Of a stretch of 64,000 bases of DNA, positions 8,293 through 17,705 are shown in pieces. The stretch is from Hydrogenophaga sp. (GTDB lineage: Bacteria; Pseudomonadota; Gammaproteobacteria; Burkholderiales; Burkholderiaceae_C), in NCBI RefSeq assembly GCF_030651625.1, contig NZ_JAUSCF010000035.1, positions 86,901-150,900 of the forward strand, read 5' to 3'. The position numbers and the translations under genes are program-made. The notes beneath the pieces are model-generated. The model saw only the letters and a list, made by a program, of their open reading frames with translations. It was not told the DNA's origin and ran no database searches. The number at the start of each line of letters is the position of its first letter. Position 1 is the first letter of the stretch.

Positions 8293-9204
8293 ATGACCAT
8301 ATCGACCAACCCGTCCGCTTTGGAAATGCCCACGGCGCACCCTTGGCTGGTGGCACCTTTCGCCCCCATCTCGCTGGACCAGCTCAACCACAAGGCCTCG
8401 ATGCTGGAGCGGCTGGACAACAAATATGTGGTGCGGTCTGAAGTGCTGAAACAGGCCATCGAAGACCTCGTCACGCGTTTCGAGATCCTCGACATGGACG
8501 GCACACGTGCCTTCACCTACGAGACCTGCTACTTCGACGACGAAGCGTTGCACAGCTACTTCGACCACCACCAGGGGCGCCGCCGTCGATGCAAGGTCAG
8601 GGTGCGGAAATACACCGACGCCCAGTTGTGTTTTGTGGAGGTCAAACTCAAGGACAAGCGCGGGCTCACGGTGAAGAAGCGCCTGAAATACAGCCTGGAT
8701 AAATACGGAATGCTCGACGACAGCGCATGGAGCCACATCTGCCACTCCTACGAAGCCCTGTACGGAGAGGCCTTTCCCCACAGGCTGGCGCCGGTGATCG
8801 AAATGCGCTACCAGCGCATCACCCTGGTGGCACGCGAAGGAGGTGAACGCATGACCATCGACTGCCATTTGCGGTTTCAGGCCAATGACAGAACCTGCAC
8901 CACCGGTCCGGATGTGTTTGTGGTGGAGACCAAGTCGTCCAACGGGAACGGGGTGGCCGACAAGATCTTGCGCAGCCTGCACCAGCATCCCACCAGAAGC
9001 TGTTCCAAATACTGTGTGGGCATGGCAGCTTTGCAAAACGTGGATCGACACAACAAGTTCCTGCCTGCGCTGCGCAAGCTGGGGCCTGTCAAGACCATTT
9101 TTCCAAGTGTGAATGGCTTGAAATCAGCCCCGGTACAGGCGCATGACGAAGGCCAGACGGTCGATGCCCTGCCGCATCGGGACGCTTCGTTGCAGAATCC
9201 CTGA
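8293..9204 (+). CDS. VTC-domain (polyphosphate polymerase fold) protein
   Basis: 303 residues. The VTC domain belongs to the triphosphate tunnel metalloenzyme fold; yeast Vtc4 makes polyphosphate from ATP. Tunnel-type basic and acidic motifs are visible: LERLDNKYVV near the N-terminus, CKVRVRKY, VEVKLKDKRG and KKRLKY in the centre, and VVETKSSNG towards the C-terminus. The ATG at 8293 starts 1 bp after DUF4956, so the two are co-translated. No transmembrane segment is seen, so membrane attachment would come from DUF4956. It is predicted to be in the ECF regulon through P1. Confidence 0.82.
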   Translation: MTISTNPSALEMPTAHPWLVAPFAPISLDQLNHKASMLERLDNKYVVRSEVLKQAIEDLVTRFEILDMDGTRAFTYETCYFDDEALHSYFDHHQGRRRRCKVRVRKYTDAQLCFVEVKLKDKRGLTVKKRLKYSLDKYGMLDDSAWSHICHSYEALYGEAFPHRLAPVIEMRYQRITLVAREGGERMTIDCHLRFQANDRTCTTGPDVFVVETKSSNGNGVADKILRSLHQHPTRSCSKYCVGMAALQNVDRHNKFLPALRKLGPVKTIFPSVNGLKSAPVQAHDEGQTVDALPHRDASLQNP

Positions 9205-9210
9205 TTCAAG

Positions 9211-10224
9211 GTGCCCTTTCCCTGGGTGCCGGCGGGCAACCGCCAGGCTGGAGGTGTGTTTTTGAGCGTGTTCCTGTTGATGGCTGCCCTGCTGTCTGCC
9301 CCGGCCGTGATGGCAGACCCTGCGTCTTCTGCCGCAGCGCAGAAGACGCACACCCCGTTCAGCAGTGTGTCGCTGCCGGCAAACACCCGGGTGAACGGCA
9401 TTCTGGTGTCGGAGATTTCCGGGCTCGCCTGGGACCCGCACGAGCAGGCTCTGCACGCGGTGTCAGACAGCGGCCATCTGTTCCGCTTTCGCCTGAAACT
9501 TGAAGGCGGCACGTTGCGTGCGGTGGTGGCAGCGTCGGCCGTGGTTCTTCAGCACGCGGACGGTACCCTGGGCAAGCCGGCCGACTTCGATGCCGAAGGA
9601 CTGACATTGCGCCGGGTGCCCGGTGTCAACACCCAGCAGGTGGAACTGCTCGTGGCCACCGAAGGCAGACCCAGGGTCTGGCGGGTGAACCTTGACGGCA
9701 AGGTGCTGGAATCACTGGAGCTGCCACCTGGCCTGGCGGAGGCAAAAAACTACCAGGCTCGCAACACCATGCTGGAAGCGGTGGCGGTGCATCCTGTTCA
9801 TGGCCTGCTCGTGGCACCCGAGCGGCCGCTGCGTGGCGAAGATCCTCAGCAGGGCCATTGCATTCACGCGCTGGATCGCCACTGGAACATTGAAGCGCTG
9901 GATCCTCATGACGCACGGCTGAAGGCGATGGAAGTGATGGAGAGCGGCCACCTTCTGGTGCTGGAGCGATCTGGCAGCGGCAAGCGCCTGGTCAATGCAC
10001 TGCGGCTTGCCGATCTGGATACCTGCAAGGTTCGCACGCCATGTGTCGCGAAAACCTTGCTGCACATCGACCGCGAAGGCGGGGCCGAAAACTATGAAGG
10101 CATGGCCTATCTGGGGCGCGGTCTGGTGCTGCTGGCCAGCGACAACGGCGGCAAGAAGGGCACGGACACGGTGTTCCTGCTGGTGGATCTTTCTGAGCAT
10201 TCGCCGCATTTCAGCAACAAATGA
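9211..10224 (+). CDS. esterase-like/phytase-like beta-propeller protein, exported
   Basis: 337 residues from GTG 9211; a later GTG near 9256 would place the signal peptide (VFLSVFLLMAALLSAPAVMA) at the very N-terminus, so the start is uncertain. The mature part (EISGLAWDPHEQALHAVSDSGHLFRF, ADFDAEGLTL, ENYEGMAYL) matches the 'esterase-like activity of phytase' family, a propeller fold seen in secreted phosphoesterase-like proteins. Third gene of the DUF4956-VTC unit (6-bp gap), so a role in phosphate or polyphosphate handling outside the cytoplasm is inferred. Confidence 0.72.
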   Translation: MPFPWVPAGNRQAGGVFLSVFLLMAALLSAPAVMADPASSAAAQKTHTPFSSVSLPANTRVNGILVSEISGLAWDPHEQALHAVSDSGHLFRFRLKLEGGTLRAVVAASAVVLQHADGTLGKPADFDAEGLTLRRVPGVNTQQVELLVATEGRPRVWRVNLDGKVLESLELPPGLAEAKNYQARNTMLEAVAVHPVHGLLVAPERPLRGEDPQQGHCIHALDRHWNIEALDPHDARLKAMEVMESGHLLVLERSGSGKRLVNALRLADLDTCKVRTPCVAKTLLHIDREGGAENYEGMAYLGRGLVLLASDNGGKKGTDTVFLLVDLSEHSPHFSNK

Positions 10225-10235
10225 GACAGCGACCG

Positions 10236-10263
10236 GGAATACGCGGACCCTGAAAACGTTGTA
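10236..10263 (+). promoter_or_regulatory. predicted ECF promoter P2 (lipoprotein gene)
   Basis: GGAATA (10236-10241), 15 bp, CGTTGTA (10257-10263). It lies just after the phytase-like stop codon, and the start codon is about 53 nt downstream. Confidence 0.65.
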
Positions 10264-10316
10264 GGCACAGAGAGCGGATAACCCACTCCGATGTCCACCT
10301 GTTCAGGAGTTCCAAC

Positions 10317-11099
10317 ATGAGAAAGATCCCCTTGATTGGCGCCGCCATGGCCGTGTCATTGCTCAGTGGTTGCGCCACCTTGTCCGACGGAACAGCGTTG
10401 CTGCCGGTGGGTCAGGTAGCAGCGGTCGATACCGACTACTCGCTCGGTCTGAGCTGTCTCGGCAAGCGCATTGACCGCAGCGGCCGTCCTCCCCTGCTGG
10501 TGCATGTCGACCCCATCGCCGACCAGACCGTGCCGCGCAACTACGAAGAACGGCGCCTGAGCAGCGGAGGCAAGTGGTGGTTGCTCACCGCGCTGCAGAA
10601 GCTCAACGCTGCCAACGTGCGCATCGTCACTGAAGACGGTTCCAGGGCCGACCCGAGGAACCCATCGCATCTGGTGTTGTCGGGCGCCTGGACCCAGGAC
10701 GACCTGGAACTGGGTCGTCAGGAAGCTGGCATCAAGGCATGGATTCCCAAGGTGGTGCTCGACCTGGGCGCCAGACGCTCCTTCGACGTGATTGCTGGCG
10801 ATTTTGTGTCCTCCAGAGGAGGCCGGGTGGCCCATGCTGCGGCGATCAGCGTGGTGGTGCATTCCGGCCGTGCAGGCATGGACCTGAAGGTGGAGGACGG
10901 CGACCGGAAACTCTCGCTCGGCTTTTCGCAGAGGCTCACCGAAGGTCCTCAGTTTGCACAGCGTCGCATCGCCGAAGCGGCGGTCATGGTGCACATGGCG
11001 CGCGCGTTCGGTGTCGACTACCGTCCCTGCATCGCCGAGGAAACCACCGCCGCTGATCCTGGCATGCCTGCGATAGGGCAGCAGCGCCCACGCAGCTGA
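10317..11099 (+). CDS. lipoprotein, possibly CsgG/HfaB-like
   Basis: 260 residues. Signal peptide ends in a lipobox (LLSGC, Cys19), so it is predicted to be lipidated. The mature region has a central segment (KWWLLTALQKLNAANVRIV) followed by repeated beta-strand-like stretches. This recalls the CsgG/HfaB family of curli and holdfast secretion or anchoring lipoproteins, but I see no decisive motif. The RBS is CAGGAG. It has its own ECF-type promoter (P2), and the next genes are on the other strand. Confidence 0.6.
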   Translation: MRKIPLIGAAMAVSLLSGCATLSDGTALLPVGQVAAVDTDYSLGLSCLGKRIDRSGRPPLLVHVDPIADQTVPRNYEERRLSSGGKWWLLTALQKLNAANVRIVTEDGSRADPRNPSHLVLSGAWTQDDLELGRQEAGIKAWIPKVVLDLGARRSFDVIAGDFVSSRGGRVAHAAAISVVVHSGRAGMDLKVEDGDRKLSLGFSQRLTEGPQFAQRRIAEAAVMVHMARAFGVDYRPCIAEETTAADPGMPAIGQQRPRS

Positions 11100-11127
11100 A
11101 GCCAGGCGCCTGCGCCTTGCCCCGGCC

Positions 11128-12395
11128 TCAGGGCGCCCCGGCCCCGGTCTTCAGCAGCGCGCGGTGTCCCAACAGGGCCGACAGGGCGTGCTGTGTCTGG
11201 TCCACCCGAACCTCATGCGCGCGCACATCTGTGGTCGGGCAGCGTGGCGACACCCGGGAAAAGCCACCGCGAGCCAGCCCCGATGCGAGCTGGGCGGCCC
11301 GCAGAAAAGTCACGCCGGCAGCCACGGCGTCGACCACCGCCTGATGTTCTGCCGCATCGCGCTCTGTAGCGCGTGGCAGCCAGGGTGCGATGGCGACCAG
11401 GCCTTCGAGGCGGGTGGCGGTGGGAGTGGTGCGTCCATCGGTTGTGAAAGCACCGATGGCACAGGCTTCGGTGGGCGGACCCTGTTCACCCAGCATGTGC
11501 CGGACCACCGCCTGCGCGTGCACCTGCAGCAAAGCTTTGACGGCTACATGCCCATGCCCAGGCGCGTGCTCCCAGGAGAAACCGGGCGGCAATGCCTGCT
11601 GCAGATCTGTGGCTGGCTGAGCGAACAGCCGGGCCGTGGCGATCAAGGCCCAGTGATCCGGTGCCTGCGAGGCCTGTCCTTCGCGTTGCCGTGCGAGGTA
11701 TCGCAACGCATCCATGGCAGGCACCAGCCAGCCACCGCTGCGGTCGAGTTCGTGCAACAGAACCAGTCCCAGCGCAGCTTCGCCCGGGTAGTACAGCGAT
11801 TCCCAGTGCGGATCGTGCTGACCGGACCTGTGTGCGTGAAGCGACCGGAAGCCGCCATCGGCCCGCTGCTGCGACACGATGAAACGGGCCAGTGCGCGCA
11901 TCTCTTCCATCGCCACTGCCTCGGGTCTTACAAGCCGCCACTGGACGAGAGCGGCGAGTGTGAGCCCGGCACCGCCCAGTTTGGCTACCGCGTATCGGCG
12001 CGATCCTCCGACCAGTTCGGGAGGGGACCACACGGCAAGACGATCATCCGTTTCATCGCCCACTCCAGCGGGCGCCAGACAGCAGTTGCGCAAGAAGCCA
12101 AAGGCGCTGTCGATGGCCTCGATCTGAGCCAGGCTGGGTGCGTGGGTCTGGTGGTATTCGGCCAGTGCCAGCAGGCTGCCAGCATGCCGCAGCACGTTGT
12201 AGCGTCCTTCGATGATCTGACCCGTGAGCGCGTGCTGTCGGTAGCGAAGACGTCCGTCCGGCGCAATGCTGCTGTGCAGGTGAGCAGCTGCCGCGTGGAT
12301 GGACGACGCCAGGTCCTGCGTGGCACGTGCTGGCGGGCACAGAAAGCACAACAAGGCGAGCACGAGCAGGTTCAGTGCCCTTGCAGGGCAACGTG

Positions 12396-12405
<10 letters not shown>
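11128..12405 (-). CDS. exported alpha/alpha-toroid-like protein of unknown function
   Basis: 425 residues. N-terminal signal peptide (LNLLVLALLCFLCPPARA, about residues 11-28). The rest is helical with repeats such as YNVLRHAGSLLALAEYH, KLGGAGLTLAALVQW, YYPGEAALGLVLLHEL and HWALIATARLF, the pattern of (alpha/alpha)6 barrels seen in terpene cyclase-like and glycan-active proteins. The ATG at 12405 lies inside the end of the upstream subtilase gene (10-bp overlap), so both form one unit. The enzyme class cannot be told from sequence alone. Confidence 0.6.
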
Positions 12406-13724
<1,319 letters not shown>

Positions 13725-13763
13725 AATTTTTCCGCCGCCAGTGCCAGCGGCATTGCTGGCAAA

Positions 13764-13792
13764 TACAACGTCTTTGGCGGCCGGAATATTCC
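13764..13792 (-). promoter_or_regulatory. predicted ECF promoter P3' (subtilase operon)
   Basis: On the minus strand GGAATA (13787-13792), 16 bp, CGTTGTA (13764-13770). Its -35 shares the palindrome GGAATATTCC with the divergent promoter of the sigma gene. The spacer is one base longer than in the other sites. Confidence 0.5.
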
Positions 13793-13810
13793 ATCGGCTC
13801 GCGCGTTATA
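13783..13810 (+). promoter_or_regulatory. predicted ECF promoter P3 (sigma factor gene, autoregulatory)
   Basis: GGAATA (13783-13788), 15 bp, CGTTATA (13804-13810), with the start codon 18 nt downstream. It fits positive autoregulation of the ECF sigma factor. Confidence 0.65.
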
Positions 13811-13828
13811 CCCACAGACATCTTTTTC

Positions 13829-14332
13829 ATGATGAACGATTTCCGCGAGGAACTGGTGGAACTCTTACCGCGACTGAGGCGATTTGCCTACGGACTTGCC
13901 GCGCACCGCGAGGACGCCGATGACCTCGTGCAGGCGGCTTGCGAGCGCGCGCTGGAACGCGTCGACCAGTGGTCCCCAGGTACCCGGCTGGACAGCTGGA
14001 TGTTCCGCATCATCCAGAACCTGTGGTTTGATCGCCTGCGCAGCCGCAAGGTGCGTGGTGAGCAATACGACGAATCGGCACTGGAGCTCCAGACCGACGA
14101 AAACGCACACCGCCTCCCTGAAGTCCGCGATACCTTCGCCCACGTATTGGCCCAACTTGACGCGCTCAGGCCGGAACACCGCGAGGTGCTGATGCTAGTC
14201 TGTGTCGAGGCGTGTTCGTACAAGGAAGCGGCCAAGATCTTGCAGATTCCGGTGGGCACCGTCATGAGCCGCCTCGCCCGCGCCCGGCTGCAACTCCAGG
14301 ACAATCTGAGTCCGCCACAGGTGGCGGGCTAG
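13829..14332 (+). CDS. ECF-type RNA polymerase sigma factor
   Basis: 167 residues. Region 2 (EDADDLVQAACERAL with the RLDSWMFRIIQNLWFDRLRSRK core, about residues 28-75) recognises the -10. Region 4 (LRPEHREVLMLVCVEACSYKEAAKILQIPVGTVMSRLARAR, about 112-155) recognises the -35. There is no region 1 or 3, as expected for an ECF. It is followed 11 bp later by a membrane anti-sigma gene. Five matching promoter sites in the window suggest its regulon. Confidence 0.93.
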   Translation: MMNDFREELVELLPRLRRFAYGLAAHREDADDLVQAACERALERVDQWSPGTRLDSWMFRIIQNLWFDRLRSRKVRGEQYDESALELQTDENAHRLPEVRDTFAHVLAQLDALRPEHREVLMLVCVEACSYKEAAKILQIPVGTVMSRLARARLQLQDNLSPPQVAG

Positions 14333-14343
14333 AAGGGCAAGCC

Positions 14344-15132
14344 ATGAATGAGACCGACATTGAAACCCTCATGGCCTACGCCGACGGCGAACTCGACGCC
14401 ACTCAGGTCCGCGAGGTGCAAGCCCTGCTGGCCAGCGACGCCGACGCACGCGCCATGGTGGAGCGCTTTCGCCAGACGCGCGCCGACCTGGCACCGGGCC
14501 TGGACGACCTGCTCAACGAACCCGTGCCTCAGCGTTTGATCGATACCGTGCGCCACCACCCCATGGGTGGTGCGTCGGCCTCTCCTGCCGCGCCACCTTT
14601 GACGCGTGTGGCTGCCGACCCCGGGGTGGTGAACGCAACGCGCGCTGCTGCCAACACCCCTTCTTACTGGCCACGCATGGCCGCTGCGGCCTGCCTGGCC
14701 ATGGCGGTCGGTCTGACCACCGGTCACTGGTGGGGACAGCAATCCAGCGCGGGTTCCGATGTGGCACAAGTCTTCCAGCGTGCCTTGCAAACCCTGCCGA
14801 GCGGCGAAACACTGGTCCAGGGCGGGGTGCAGGTGATGCCGGTCGCGAGCTTTCGCGCCGCAGACGGGCAGGCCTGCCGCGAGTTCGAGCAGGAAATGCA
14901 AGGCCGTCTGGCGCACGGGGTGGCCTGCCGGGTCGACAGCCAGTGGGTGGCGCGCGTGGTGCTGGACCGTGGGCCAGCCAACGGCCCGCTGGGTGAAATG
15001 CCGGCCTTCGCCCCGGCCAGCGGCGAAGCCGATGCCCTGGCCACGGTGCTTGATCGCCTGGGTGCGGGTGTGGTGCTCGACACAGCAGAAGAACGCCAGC
15101 TCATCGACAGCGCCTGGAAGTCTTTTCGATGA
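14344..15132 (+). CDS. membrane-anchored anti-sigma factor
   Basis: 262 residues. The N-terminal cytosolic anti-sigma domain (LMAYADGELDATQVREVQALL, residues 8-28) lacks the HxxxCxxC zinc motif. A single transmembrane helix (about 118-135, RMAAAACLAMAVGLTTGHWW) leads to a C-terminal extracytoplasmic domain of about 120 residues. This is the standard layout of anti-sigma factors that hold an ECF sigma at the membrane until an envelope signal arrives. It directly follows the sigma gene. Confidence 0.85.
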   Translation: MNETDIETLMAYADGELDATQVREVQALLASDADARAMVERFRQTRADLAPGLDDLLNEPVPQRLIDTVRHHPMGGASASPAAPPLTRVAADPGVVNATRAAANTPSYWPRMAAAACLAMAVGLTTGHWWGQQSSAGSDVAQVFQRALQTLPSGETLVQGGVQVMPVASFRAADGQACREFEQEMQGRLAHGVACRVDSQWVARVVLDRGPANGPLGEMPAFAPASGEADALATVLDRLGAGVVLDTAEERQLIDSAWKSFR

Positions 15133-15294
15133 AGTGAGCGCCAGCTTGTTGCCTGTCGGACAGTCCCTGAGCATTGTCACAACCCGTCACGGTATCGCGC
15201 TTCTGTGGCTTACCCCGGCTGCTAAGATGCACGGCTGTTCAGCCGCATCCGCCGGCTGCCCCAGCCTTGTCGGCTTCCCGAGACCCCTTGCCTC

Positions 15295-16065
15295 ATGTCC
15301 GTTGCCCTCGCCGCCAACGCGCCCACCAGCTTCGAAATCAAAAGCGCCAACCTTCCCCTGGTGGCGCTGCTGCTCAAATCCGCCGATCTGAACCGGCTCA
15401 GCGCCGAATTCGCCCAGCGGTTCGGCGAAATCCCCGATTTTTTCGATCATGACCCCATGGTGATCGACCTGGGTCCACTGCAGCAGGCCGAACCCGGCGC
15501 CGACACCGACTTCACCGCCCTGCTGGCCCTGTTGCGAAGCTACCGTCTCCATCCGATCGCGGTGCGCGGCGGCGACGATGTCCAGATGGCGCAGGCCATG
15601 GATGCCGGTCTCATCCCAGCGCCCGACGCTACCTTGCAGCGCGCTGTTCCTGCCCAGTCGCCCGAACCCATCGCCCCGCAGCCAGTGCCAGAGCCGGTGG
15701 CCCAGCCATTGCCGGCACCCGGCGCGCTTGTCATCGACAAGCCCTTGCGCTCCGGTCAGCAGGTCTATGCGCGCGGGCGCGACCTGGTGGTCATGGCCAT
15801 GGTCAACCCCGGCGCCGAAGTGATTGCCGATGGCCATATCCACGTGTATGCGCCGCTGCGCGGCAAGGCCATCGCCGGGGCCCGTGGCAACGGCGACGCA
15901 CGCATCTTTGCACTGGCCATGGCGCCTGAACTCATCTCCATTGCCGGCATTTACCGCACCAGCGAAGTACCCTTGCCTCAGAGCATCCAGGGCAAGGCGG
16001 CCCAGGTTCGGCTGGTGCCGGGCCCGGACGGCGACAAGCTTGTGATCGATCCTCTGTCGGTGTGA
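15295..16065 (+). CDS. minC: septum site-determining protein MinC
   Basis: 256 residues. The N-terminal FtsZ-inhibiting domain (about 1-105) is joined by a Pro/Ala/Gln linker (IAPQPVPEPVAQPLPAPG) to a C-terminal beta-helix domain (from VIDKPLRSGQQVYARGRDLVV). That domain dimerises and binds MinD; GRLR-type GAEVIADGHIHVYAPLRGKA is visible. It blocks FtsZ assembly away from mid-cell. First gene of minCDE. Confidence 0.95.
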   Translation: MSVALAANAPTSFEIKSANLPLVALLLKSADLNRLSAEFAQRFGEIPDFFDHDPMVIDLGPLQQAEPGADTDFTALLALLRSYRLHPIAVRGGDDVQMAQAMDAGLIPAPDATLQRAVPAQSPEPIAPQPVPEPVAQPLPAPGALVIDKPLRSGQQVYARGRDLVVMAMVNPGAEVIADGHIHVYAPLRGKAIAGARGNGDARIFALAMAPELISIAGIYRTSEVPLPQSIQGKAAQVRLVPGPDGDKLVIDPLSV

Positions 16066-16117
16066 GGCAGATGCTGCTTCACCGCTCACCCATCCTGATT
16101 CTGAAAGACCTTTCACC

Positions 16118-16933
16118 ATGACCAAAATCGTTGTCGTCACTTCCGGCAAAGGCGGTGTGGGCAAGACCACCACCAGCGCCAGCTTCGCTTCCGGCCTTGC
16201 CCTTCGCGGCTACAAGACCGCCGTGATCGACTTCGACGTCGGCCTGCGCAACCTCGACCTCATCATGGGTTGTGAGCGCCGCGTGGTGTACGACCTGATC
16301 AATGTGATCCAGGGAGAGGCCAATCTGAACCAGGCGCTCATCAAGGACAAGCAGTGTGAGAACCTGTTCGTTCTGGCCGCCAGCCAGACACGTGACAAGG
16401 ACGCACTGAGCCAGGAGGGCGTGCACAAGGTGCTGACCGACCTGTCGGAGATGGGATTCGAATACATCGTCTGCGATTCGCCCGCCGGCATCGAGACGGG
16501 TGCGCTCATGGCCATGCATTACGCCGACGAAGCGCTCATCGTGACCAACCCGGAAGTCTCCAGCGTGCGCGACTCCGACCGCATCCTGGGCATGCTGGGC
16601 AGCAAGACCCAACGCGCCATTGAAGGCAAGGAACCGATCAAGGAACACCTGCTGATCACGCGCTACAACCCCACGCGCGTGGCCGACGGCCAGATGCTTT
16701 CGCTCGAAGACATTCAGGACATCCTGCGCATCAAGCTCATCGGCGTGATCCCCGAGAGCGAAAACGTGCTCACCGCATCCAACCAGGGCATGCCGGCGAT
16801 CCACCTCAAGGGCACCGACGTGGCCGAAGCCTACAGCGACGTGATCGACCGTTTTCTGGGCGCCGAAAAACCGCTGCGCTTCATCGAAGCCGAAAAAGCC
16901 GGTTTCTTCAAGCGCCTGTTCGGGGGGAAATGA
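16118..16933 (+). CDS. minD: septum site-determining ATPase MinD
   Basis: 271 residues. Deviant Walker A GKGGVGKTTT (residues 11-20), Walker B region AVIDFDVGLRNLDLIMG, and a C-terminal amphipathic membrane-targeting helix (KAGFFKRLFGGK). The ATP-bound dimer sits on the membrane, recruits MinC, and is released by MinE. It lies between minC and minE with a 3-bp gap to minE. Confidence 0.97.
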   Translation: MTKIVVVTSGKGGVGKTTTSASFASGLALRGYKTAVIDFDVGLRNLDLIMGCERRVVYDLINVIQGEANLNQALIKDKQCENLFVLAASQTRDKDALSQEGVHKVLTDLSEMGFEYIVCDSPAGIETGALMAMHYADEALIVTNPEVSSVRDSDRILGMLGSKTQRAIEGKEPIKEHLLITRYNPTRVADGQMLSLEDIQDILRIKLIGVIPESENVLTASNQGMPAIHLKGTDVAEAYSDVIDRFLGAEKPLRFIEAEKAGFFKRLFGGK

Positions 16934-16936
16934 CGC

Positions 16937-17197
16937 ATGTCGATTTTTTCCTTCCTGCTCGGCGAAAAGAAGAAGACCGCCAGCGTCGCCAAGGAGCGCC
17001 TGCAGATCATTCTGGCGCACGAGCGCAGCGGCCGCAGCGCCTCTGAGCCCGATTACTTGCCCGCACTCCAGCGCGAACTGGTCGCCGTGATCAGCAAGTA
17101 CATCAAGATCAATCCAGACGACATCAAGGTGCAGCTCGACCGCCAGGACAATCTGGACGTGCTGGAAGTGAAGATCGAGCTGCCCGACCGCAAGTGA
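16937..17197 (+). CDS. minE: cell division topological specificity factor MinE
   Basis: 86 residues. N-terminal membrane-targeting and anti-MinCD helix ([20 protein letters not shown], then [11 protein letters not shown]) and C-terminal dimer domain ([20 protein letters not shown]). It stimulates MinD ATPase to drive pole-to-pole oscillation. Last gene of minCDE. Confidence 0.96.
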   Translation: MSIFSFLLGEKKKTASVAKERLQIILAHERSGRSASEPDYLPALQRELVAVISKYIKINPDDIKVQLDRQDNLDVLEVKIELPDRK

Positions 17198-17225
17198 ATC
17201 ACCCGGCCTCCAAGGCCTTTTGCAA

Positions 17226-17666
17226 ATGCCCCGACTCCAGTTCGACCTGCCCGATCGCTTCGTTTTTGCGACCGACATCCAGATCTACATCAGTCATGTG
17301 AACCAGGGTGGGCACCTGGACAACGCGCAGCTGCTGACCCTGGTGTCCGAAGCGCGTGTGCGCTTTTTCAAGTCGCTCGGCTACCGCGAATCGAATGTGG
17401 CAGGCTGTCCCATCGTGGTGGGTGACCTGGTGGCGCAATACAAGTCCGAAGGCTTCCACGGCGAAACCATGCGGGTGCGCATGGTCCCGCAGGACTTCAA
17501 CCGCTACGGCTTCGACCTCGTTTACTGCATGGACTGTGTCGACACCGGCCGCGAGGTGGCCCGCGGCAAGATCGGCATCGTTTTCGTCGACCTGCAGACC
17601 AGCAAGGTCGCACCAGTGCCACCGGCCTTCCTGACCCAGACAGCCCAACTCTTGCCGGTGCCCTGA
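17226..17666 (+). CDS. hot-dog fold acyl-CoA thioesterase
   Basis: 146 residues, of 4-hydroxybenzoyl-CoA thioesterase type (FVFATDIQIYISHVNQGGHLDN, then HGETMRVRMVP and GREVARGKIGIVFVD). It likely hydrolyses acyl-CoA esters in the cytosol; the substrate is unknown. Start ATG 17226 was preferred over TTG 17220. It follows minE by 28 bp and precedes the ABC1 kinase. Confidence 0.75.
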   Translation: MPRLQFDLPDRFVFATDIQIYISHVNQGGHLDNAQLLTLVSEARVRFFKSLGYRESNVAGCPIVVGDLVAQYKSEGFHGETMRVRMVPQDFNRYGFDLVYCMDCVDTGREVARGKIGIVFVDLQTSKVAPVPPAFLTQTAQLLPVP

Positions 17667-17705
17667 GCAAAGGAGCACCACCCGGGCTGGCACTATGATC
17701 CGGCC

